Below, piece after piece: positions 15,033 to 20,720 of a stretch of DNA of 20,720 nucleotides (the first letter of the stretch is position 1; each line of letters starts with the position of its first letter). The DNA is from Halolacustris sp051744345 (GTDB lineage Bacteria; Actinomycetota; Humimicrobiia; Humimicrobiales; Humimicrobiaceae): positions 1-20,720 of the forward strand of contig JBNJCW010000033.1 in the NCBI GenBank assembly GCA_051744345.1, given 5' to 3'. The translations under genes and the position numbers were made by a program. Under the pieces are notes generated by a model, which made no database searches, had not been told where the DNA came from, and worked only from the letters and a program-made list of their open reading frames with translations.

Positions 15033-16703
15033 CTATTTTTTCCGCTTCCTTATTTTAGCCCACTGGTCTTTTAGGGTTGCAGTCCTGTTGAGCACCAGTT
15101 TTTTGCTGGTGGTGTCCGCATCAACATAAAAATACCCCAGCCTTTCAAACTGGAAAATCTGGCCTGGCTCTGCCTGCCCGAGTGAAGGCTCAAGCCGGCA
15201 GCAGTTGTTTATTTTAAGAGAATCCTGGTTAAAATTGTTTAAAAAATCATTATCCTGGGCCGGGTCTTCTTTGGTAAACAGCTTATCGTAAAGCCTTACC
15301 TCTGAAGCTATGGAGTGTTTGGCAGAAACCCAGTGCAGGGTGGCCTTTACCTTCCTGCCGTCAGGTGAATCGCCACCTCTGGTGGCAGGATCATAGGTAC
15401 AGTGCAGTTCAGAAATATTTCCCTTTTCATCTTTATTAACTCCTGTGCATTTTATAAAATAGCCGTACCTCAGCCTTACCTCCCTTCCCGGGGCCAGCCG
15501 GTAAAATTTTTTAGGGGGGTCTTCCATAAAATCTTCCTTTTCTATATACAGGATTTTTGAAAAGGGGACCTTCCTGGTGCCTGCAGAGGGGTCTTCGGGG
15601 TTGTTTACGGCTTCAAGCTGCTCCTCCTTGCCTTCGGGGTAGTTGTCTATTACTACCTTCAAGGGATTTAATACCCCCATGACCCTGGGGGCTCCCTTGT
15701 TCAGGTCTTCCCGTACAAAGTGTTCCAGGTACTCTATCTCTATGGTGCTTTCGGATTTTGCTACCCCTATGGCTGAGCAGAAATTACGTATTGCCCGGGG
15801 GGTATAACCCCTTCTCCTCATCCCTGAAAGGGTAGGCATGCGGGGATCATCCCAGCCGCTTACATATTTTTTCTCCACCAGCACCCTTAGCATCCTTTTG
15901 CTCATAACCGTGTAGGTTAGGTTTAGCCTGGCAAATTCAATCTGGCGGGGGTGGTGTATCTGAAGCTCCTCCAGGAACCAGTCATAGAGGGGTCGGTGGT
16001 CTTCAAACTCCAGGGTACATATGGAATGGGTAATTTTTTCAATGGAGTCTGACTGGCCGTGGGCCCAGTCATAGGTTGGATATATGCACCAGCTGCCGCC
16101 TGTGCGGTGGTGGCTTCTATGCATAATACGATACATAACCGGGTCCCTCATATTCAGGTTGGGTGAGGCCATATCTATTTTTGCCCTAAGCACCTTGGAG
16201 CCGTCTGGATATTTTCCCTCCCGCATCTCTTCAAACAGCCTCAGGTTCTCTTCCACCGGCCGGTTACGGTAAGGGCTTTGTCTTCCGGGAGTGGTAAGGG
16301 TGCCCCTGTAATGGCGGATCTGCTCAGAATCCAGGTCACAGACATAGGCTTTTTCCTTTTTTATTAAATCAAGGGCAAATTCATAGAGCCTGTTGAAATA
16401 ATCCGAAGCATAGTATTCGTTTTTGCCCCAGTCAAAGCCAAGCCAGCTCACATCATCTTTAATGGACTGGACGTATTCGGGTTCTTCCTTGGTTGGATTG
16501 GTATCGTCAAACCTCAAGTTGCATATGCCTCCAAACTCTTCAGCTAATTTAAAATTAAGGCAGATTGCCTTGGCATGGCCTATGTGAAGGTATCCATTAG
16601 GTTCAGGGGGAAACCTGGTATGGATTTTTTTGTATCTGCCTTCCTTTAAGTCTTTTTTGATTGTATCCCTTACAAAGTCTGTTTTTACTCTGCTATCATT
16701 CAT
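15033..16703 (-). CDS. glnS: Glutaminyl-tRNA synthetase
   Basis: 556 residues from ATG 16703. The open frame extends upstream to ATG 16751, but that adds a non-conserved 16-residue leader without SD, whereas MNDSRVKTDFVRDTI is the usual beginning and AGAAAG precedes it. The length is close to the 554 residues of the E. coli enzyme. It is a class I enzyme that attaches glutamine to tRNA-Gln using ATP. Signature motifs: PPEPNGYLHIGH at 32-43 (HIGH) and VMSKR at 266-270 (KMSKS-type loop). The C-terminal part forms the two anticodon-binding beta barrels (about 330-550). It is intact, although both neighbours on the plus strand have frameshifts. GlnRS is found only in some bacteria; many use the GatCAB amidotransferase instead. 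No T-box leader was seen. Confidence 0.97.
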   Translation of the reverse strand: MNDSRVKTDFVRDTIKKDLKEGRYKKIHTRFPPEPNGYLHIGHAKAICLNFKLAEEFGGICNLRFDDTNPTKEEPEYVQSIKDDVSWLGFDWGKNEYYASDYFNRLYEFALDLIKKEKAYVCDLDSEQIRHYRGTLTTPGRQSPYRNRPVEENLRLFEEMREGKYPDGSKVLRAKIDMASPNLNMRDPVMYRIMHRSHHRTGGSWCIYPTYDWAHGQSDSIEKITHSICTLEFEDHRPLYDWFLEELQIHHPRQIEFARLNLTYTVMSKRMLRVLVEKKYVSGWDDPRMPTLSGMRRRGYTPRAIRNFCSAIGVAKSESTIEIEYLEHFVREDLNKGAPRVMGVLNPLKVVIDNYPEGKEEQLEAVNNPEDPSAGTRKVPFSKILYIEKEDFMEDPPKKFYRLAPGREVRLRYGYFIKCTGVNKDEKGNISELHCTYDPATRGGDSPDGRKVKATLHWVSAKHSIASEVRLYDKLFTKEDPAQDNDFLNNFNQDSLKINNCCRLEPSLGQAEPGQIFQFERLGYFYVDADTTSKKLVLNRTATLKDQWAKIRKRKK

Positions 16704-17353
16704 GCAATACTTTCTGGTAAATATTAAATTCTTAGTAGGAAATTGAATCATATTTTAAGAAAATGGACAACCCCTTGCAAAGCTTCCGTCTTTTTAAAAG
16801 CTTCTATAATAAACAGCATAAATGTCCCTCATCTTATATCATTTGTTTTGCCTATCTGTCTGCTGGCGCTCAAAGGTTCTCTGATGGTTACAAAAATAGC
16901 ATTTGTCCCCGCCGGAAGGTAAGGGGCGCAAGATTTGAGGCTGTTCATAAACTGTGCCCTGGCCAGCCTTGCAGGATACAGCTGAAGCAGAAGGCGCAGC
17001 TGTTAAAATAACTGCTGGCTATAAAAAAAGTTGGTAGTCTACGGCGTTTTTAGTTTTTTAAAACAGAGCTAAAAAAATCGCAAATAACTGGATATAGTTA
17101 AAATATTCTAACCATATAAAGTATTTTTGTTATTGTCTTAAAATGAGGGGAGGTATTATATTACAGAGTTAAAGAATTAGTTGGGACCTATGGAAGAAAA
17201 TATAACATGCTCTGATAGAAATTCTAAATAGTGCAATGAGAATATTCTGATAAAAAGAAAAAATACAGGGAGCTTAAGAAAAAGTTTGTTGCAGATAAAA
17301 TAATCCAGGATATCAATGATCTGTAAACCGATTGGTTATATTTTTTTATATAC
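16704..17353. other. 650-nt gene-free region with possible coding remnants
   Basis: No intact gene recognised. The sub-region 16850-17000 has a higher G/C content and a coding-like look. On the minus strand it reads, between two stops, about 60 residues including ARAQFMNSLKSCAPYLP and GTNAIFVTIREPLSASRQ, but no start codon or family is recognised. On the plus strand, GAGGGGAGG (17144-17152) looks like an SD without a good start. It is followed by short pieces in different frames: VKELVGTYGRKYNML, and a longer piece ending YRELKKKFVADKIIQDINDL at TAA 17326. This could be a small gene broken by several changes. The plus-strand 82-residue ORF at 16763-17011 is not convincing. Confidence 0.35.
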
Positions 17354-17875
17354 CTATTTAAAATGAATAGGTATGATCAGCTCCTCGTCATGCTCATCAA
17401 GCCCTGAAGGGTTATCTCTTTCTAAAACCAGGTATCCTGTTTTACTCTGGGGCTTTTCAAATTCAAGCTCAGACTCAAAGGGGACAAAATCTTCAGTCAT
17501 CCAGTCGCCCAGAGCAGTGGCATAATGACCTGCTATTATTTCTCCGCTATCATCCAGAAGCTTGATTGGAAAATCAGCTTCAAAGAACCAGAAACCTCTT
17601 GCTTCGCCCTCGATTATGAGTGGGCTTGTAATAACCTGATTAGGTTCGGGGCTGTATACCTTTATTTTATCATCCATATCCTCCTGCAGGGGCTTATCTT
17701 CTGAACTGTCTGCTTCACTGACCGCCGGGCTTTCTACAGGGGTTTCTTCGGCTGTATCCGGCGGGGTATTATCCCCGGCATTGTTTAGACTTGAGGCAGC
17801 CAAACCGCAAGAGCTTAAGGTAAGGGCAAAAATTGTAAATAGTATGCAGAGAAGTGAGATATGTTTTGTGTCCAT
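17354..17875 (-). CDS. Lipoprotein with Gmad2 immunoglobulin-like domain
   Basis: 173 residues, ATG with SD AAAGG. It carries a lipoprotein signal (hydrophobic ILFTIFALTL, lipobox LSSC with C23), then a disordered acidic/proline linker (about 30-70) and one Gmad2 domain (about 71-173). Gmad2 features include IKVYSPEPNQVITSPLIIEG, GFWFFEADFPIKLLDDSG and FVPFESELEFEKP near the end. Gmad2 is an Ig-like fold found in envelope and spore-germination-associated proteins of Gram-positive and related bacteria, with a presumed binding role; no enzyme activity is expected. The linker (EETPVESPA, then DKPLQED) is very like that of the transglutaminase lipoprotein at 6357-7421 (EETPAESAADKPVQE). It has its own promoter and no close neighbour. 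Confidence 0.88.
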   Translation of the reverse strand: MDTKHISLLCILFTIFALTLSSCGLAASSLNNAGDNTPPDTAEETPVESPAVSEADSSEDKPLQEDMDDKIKVYSPEPNQVITSPLIIEGEARGFWFFEADFPIKLLDDSGEIIAGHYATALGDWMTEDFVPFESELEFEKPQSKTGYLVLERDNPSGLDEHDEELIIPIHFK

Positions 17876-18365
17876 AACAGCCTTTTATGAGTTTTTGATA
17901 TTCTAAGGTTATAGTATATGTCCGGTAAATAGAATTGTCATTACGCAAATTTTTACCCTAAAGGTTTATTATTTTAATTATATTACCATAAAATTGTTCC
18001 AGGCTAGAAATATTTTCATAGATTATCTTATAATCCTATATTATAAAATAAAGTAAAAATATGTTTTGCCCTCGGTTCTTTCCTTATCATCTTCGAGCCA
18101 CACCAACAGAAGAGACAAATGCTGTGGTTTGGTTAAATCTATGGTGCACTCTTCTGTTAAAAAAGCTGAAAAGGGGATTTGCGGGACTGGGCGGTACAGC
18201 AATTGAAAATATGGTTTAAAGGCAAGAAATGGTTAAAAAAGAAAACAGTATGTTGGCCTGAATGGTCTCCAGGCGGCTGGTTTAAAAAATATTCTATAAG
18301 ATTAATATTAATAATGGATATTATCTTTTCATACTATTAACATATATAAGCAAAAAGGAGTGATG
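17876..18365. other. 490-nt gene-free region before the permease
   Basis: It contains the Gmad2 promoter (17913-17941) and the permease SD AGGAG (18356-18360). Between them, 18061-18290 has a coding-like look in changing frames: a 53-residue plus-strand frame from ATG 18061 ending at TAA 18220-18222, then QLKIWFKGKKWLKKK and PEWSPGGWFKKYS in another. No family was recognised and no long frame exists. AACAGAAGAG at 18105-18114 and CTCTTCTGTT at 18149-18158 form a 10-bp inverted repeat around 34 nt. No purine riboswitch core was recognised. Confidence 0.4.
17913..17941 (-). promoter_or_regulatory. Sigma70-type promoter of the Gmad2 lipoprotein
   Basis: On the minus strand, -35 ATGACA (17936-17941), 17-bp spacer, -10 TATACT (17913-17918), ending 38 nt before the ATG at 17875. 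Each box differs from consensus by one base, and the spacing is optimal. Confidence 0.65.
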
Positions 18366-19667
18366 ATGGAAAAATTTTTTCTCTGAAGAAAAGGGGCACC
18401 ACGGCCAGGACAGAAATTTTAGCCGGTATCGCTACCTTCCTCGCCATGAGCTATATCATTGTGGTGAATCCCAGCATACTGCAGGATGCTGGAATGGATT
18501 TTAGCGGGGTATTATTTGCTACGGTTTTGGTTTCAGCTTTGTCCACCATTTTCATGGGTTTGTTTACCAACCTTCCTTATGCTTTGGCTCCCGGAATGGG
18601 ACTGAACGCTTTTTTCACTTACACTCTTGTTATTGGAGCCGGACTAGCCTGGCAAACTGCTTTGGGAGCAGTCTTTATTTCTGGAATTATTTTTATCATA
18701 CTTACTGTTACCAAAGTAAGGACAATGATACTGCAGGCGGTTCCTGCTTCATTGAGGTATGCGGTTGCTGGCGGTATCGGCCTTTTCTTAACCTTGATAG
18801 GACTGAGGTCGGTTGGTTTTATTGTCGCCAATGAAGCGATTTGGTAAGTTTTGGAGGGCTTACCCCTGAGGTTATCATTTTTGTTGCAGGCCTTATTTTG
18901 ACCGGCTTCTTGGTAATAAAGAGGATAAAGGGAGCATTGATTATAGGTATTATCTCTACATCTATTATTGCCCTGATTGCCTCTTTATTTTTGGAGGCAC
19001 CCCTGTGTCCATACCTACAAGAGTCTTTTCTCTTCCATCACTGGAAGTATTCTTTAAGTTAGATATATTAGGCGCTTTAAAATTTTCTTTAGTAGGCCCT
19101 ATTTTTGCCCTGCTGTTTACTGATATGTTTGACAGCATTTCTACTTTTTTAGGAATTGCTGCCACGGCTAATTTGCTGGATAAAAACGGACAACCCCTGA
19201 ATGCGGACAAGGCTCTGTTTGTGGATTCTGTTTCAACCACAATTTCCGGGCTTTTCGGAACATCAGCAGGAACAACTTATATCGAGAGTGCAGCAGGCAT
19301 TGAGGAAGGCGGAAGAACGGGCTTAACCGCTGTTGTATGCGGTTTATTGTTCTTGCCTTTTATGTTCTTTTCTCCGATTTTAAGCTTTATCCCTGCACTG
19401 GCAACCGCGCCTATTTTAGTTATCGTGGGCCTGTTTATGATGACCGGTGTAATGAAGCTTGACTGGAAAAATTATGAGGAAAGCCTTCCAGCATTCCTGG
19501 CCTTTATATTGATTCCCCTAACCTATAATATCACCCAGGGTATAATCTGGGGATTTCTATTCTACACATTTATTAAAATCATAAGGGGCAAAGCCAGGGA
19601 GTTACACTTTATGCTCTATATTATAGATGTCCTGGCTATCTTGGGCTTAATATTCCATGTATTTTAA
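18366..19667 (+). pseudogene. Guanine/hypoxanthine-type purine permease (NCS2, AzgA subfamily), three frameshifts
   Basis: Three frames together form a full-length NCS2 transporter of about 434 residues that would import purine bases with protons. It starts at ATG 18366 (or 18363), SD AGGAG. Frame changes lie at T runs 18375-18380 (before SLKKRGTTARTEILAG), 18840-18842 (EAI to LVSFGGLTPEV) and 18988-18992 (SLF to FGGTPVSIPT). Adding one T at each restores the family order exactly. AzgA features are the opening ARTEILAGIATFLAMSYII, NPSILQDAGM, the quartet LAPGMGLNAFFTYT, and DLFD-type DMFDSISTFLG, followed by GTSAGTTYIESAAGIEEGGR. As written, only fragments could be made. Decay or homopolymer sequencing errors are both possible; all three changes are missing T residues. 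The 3' fragment (19005-19667) is otherwise well preserved. Confidence 0.88.
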
Positions 19668-19682
19668 AATTTTATATACCAG

Positions 19683-19770
19683 CATAGCCAGTAGGCAGGT
19701 ATAAATTCAGTCTGCTGTATGCGGGGAGGGTAAGCTTTGTACAGCGGATAAACCTGCATTACTGGCTATG
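19683..19770. other. Nested inverted repeat, possible structured RNA
   Basis: Outer arms CATAGCCAGTA (19683-19693) and TACTGGCTATG (19760-19770) pair perfectly over 11 bp. After a small internal loop (1 x 2 nt), GCAGGT (19695-19700) pairs with ACCTGC (19752-19757). Inside, CTGCTGTA (19712-19719) pairs with TACAGCGG (19740-19747) with one G-U pair. The 88-nt element lies between the permease stop and the convergent sugar dehydrogenase gene. There is no clean T run on either strand, so it is not a simple terminator. Confidence 0.7.
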
Positions 19771-19838
19771 GCTGTATATGGCAGTTCTTGTATTGGAAAT
19801 AGGGATTTTAGGTTTTTGCATAAAGCAGGGTTAGCTGC

Positions 19839-20720
19839 TTAAGGCATTGACAGCCTGTAAATTTTTCCGTCAAAGGCGGTAAAATATAACTCCTTTTCTT
19901 CATCTATGCCGAATGAGCTTATGTTTAAATCAGTTTGGGCAAGTGTATAGTTATGGGTTTCCTGTCCGTTGATATAGGCAAGGCCCCAGATGTACCCTGT
20001 CACAAAATCCGCGTACACATAAACCCCGTAAAGTACGGGGAGGCTCTCCCCGCGGTAAACATGCCCTCCAGTAATAGATTTGCCCAGGGGGTGCTCATAC
20101 TCATAAACCGGCAGCTTGAGGCCTTCGGTATCACACCCCGACGGAGGGCTGAAGCAAAGGCTTCCCTCCATTATATTCCAGCCGTAATTTTCTCCCTTTT
20201 CTATAATATTTATTTCTTCAACCATGTTCTGGCCCACATCTGCAGCCCAGAGAAAATTGGTTACCGGATCAAAGCTGAACCGCCAGGGATTACGCAGTCC
20301 ATATGCATATATTTCTTCCCTGTAGCCTTGGTTATTGTTTTTGAAGGGATTACCGCTGGGTATGGAGTAGTTTAATCCCGTATCCCGCTTATCTATATCT
20401 ATCCTGAGTATTTTACCCAGGAGGTTTTCTGGATTTTGGGCATTCCCGTTGGGATCGCCTGCACCGCCGCCGTCTCCGGCAGCAATATAAAGATAGCCGT
20501 CATGGTGCCCAAATGCAATCTGCCCGCCGTTGTGGTTGGAATATGGCTGCATAAAGGAAAGAATTATTTCTTCACTTTCCGGATCTGCTGTGTTTTCATC
20601 ATCCTCATATAGGGTGAAACCGGAGATGATGGTGGACTCATCGTCTGTGTAGTTTAAAAAGAACAGGCCATTGTTTTCAAAGTCCGGATGAAAAGCAAGC
20701 CCCAGCAGGCCTTTTTCTCC
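19839..20720 (-). CDS. PQQ-type glucose/sorbosone (aldose sugar) dehydrogenase family protein, N-terminus outside window
   Basis: 293 residues to the right edge with no stop; the frame is open to base 20720, so the N-terminal part is missing. An ATG at 20552 is internal, since the residues before it (EKGLLGLAFHPDF, FFLNYTDD) are part of the family. It is the six-bladed beta-propeller of soluble sugar dehydrogenases (YliI/Asd type), which oxidise aldoses to lactones with PQQ, usually outside the cytoplasm. Family blocks seen are NHNGGQIAFGHHDGYLYIA, GDGGGAGDPNGNAQNPENLL, YGLRNPWRFSFDP, DVGQNMVEEINIIEKGENYGW, and the closing YFTAFDGKIYRL. The histidine in NHNGGQ corresponds to the catalytic base region. 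No signal peptide can be judged, because the start is absent. Whether PQQ is really bound cannot be told; many homologues are untested. Confidence 0.9.
   Translation of the reverse strand, partial: GEKGLLGLAFHPDFENNGLFFLNYTDDESTIISGFTLYEDDENTADPESEEIILSFMQPYSNHNGGQIAFGHHDGYLYIAAGDGGGAGDPNGNAQNPENLLGKILRIDIDKRDTGLNYSIPSGNPFKNNNQGYREEIYAYGLRNPWRFSFDPVTNFLWAADVGQNMVEEINIIEKGENYGWNIMEGSLCFSPPSGCDTEGLKLPVYEYEHPLGKSITGGHVYRGESLPVLYGVYVYADFVTGYIWGLAYINGQETHNYTLAQTDLNISSFGIDEEKELYFTAFDGKIYRLSMP

Noticed and set aside
16704..17000. T-box leader for glnS
   Set aside because: No T-box sequence (AGGGTGGNACCGCG type) or specifier-stem pattern on the minus strand.
16763..17011. 82-residue plus-strand ORF as a gene
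   Set aside because: No SD, no recognisable motifs, and amino-acid composition unlike a real protein.
18105..18158. 10-bp inverted repeat as insertion-sequence ends
   Set aside because: Arms are only 34 nt apart, with no transposase and no flanking target duplication.
17942..18365. Purine riboswitch before the purine permease
   Set aside because: Neither the paired loops nor the conserved junction of the purine aptamer could be found by eye.
18366..18992. Programmed ribosomal frameshifting in the permease
   Set aside because: Three separate shifts in one transporter, each at a plain T run, with no known slippery heptamer-plus-structure pattern and no precedent in this family.
1..20720. tRNA genes, CRISPR arrays, prophage or transposase genes
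   Set aside because: No T-loop (GGTTCGAATCC-like) with cloverleaf, no spaced repeats, and no recognisable integrase or transposase motif was seen.

Overview
The window reads as ordinary bacterial chromosome from a free-living, probably anaerobic organism. Base composition is moderately AT-rich, genes are mostly well spaced, starts are mixed ATG/GTG/TTG with clear Shine-Dalgarno sites, and TAA, TAG and TGA all act as stops. The gene content (thioferritin-type ferritin-like protein, DUF1846, bacterial cytochrome b5-like domain, AzgA permease, a small GPR-IGLIVWW membrane protein) resembles deep Firmicutes or Actinobacteriota-like anaerobes, but no marker here fixes the phylum. I found no rRNA, tRNA, CRISPR array, insertion sequence or prophage.

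Layout. Bases 1-6263 are on the plus strand: the 3' part of a 7TM-DISM diguanylate cyclase, an unusual protein joining an HNH-like zinc domain to a ParB/DndB-like DGQH domain, a PH-domain membrane protein, an MFS transporter, a four-helix membrane protein, and an RRM RNA-binding protein behind a 400-nt gene-free leader. A strong hairpin (6315-6349) separates these from minus-strand genes at 6357-10607: a transglutaminase-core lipoprotein, a CDF zinc exporter, a CPBP-family membrane protein broken by an in-frame TGA, a frameshifted cytochrome b5-like protein, a DPSL/thioferritin with a near-consensus promoter, and a small membrane protein. Bases 10881-15027 hold a membrane protein, DUF1846, a small minus-strand membrane protein, a LOG-family phosphoribohydrolase, and a twice-frameshifted membrane protein. 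Bases 15033-20720 hold glnS, a Gmad2 lipoprotein, a purine permease (AzgA family) broken by three frameshifts, and the C-terminal part of a PQQ-type sugar dehydrogenase that runs off the right edge.

The most striking pattern is the number of recognisable genes broken by single-base changes. Seven one-base indels in three genes all lie in homopolymer runs, and a fourth gene has a nonsense codon. Either this is draft sequence with homopolymer errors, or these are recent pseudogenes; the sequence alone cannot separate the two. The best candidate for new biology is the HNH + DGQH protein at 1638-3116. A second lead is a shared palindrome, ATTTGCAAAT, in the putative promoters of the thioferritin and LOG genes. 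I did not find a convincing multi-gene undescribed system.
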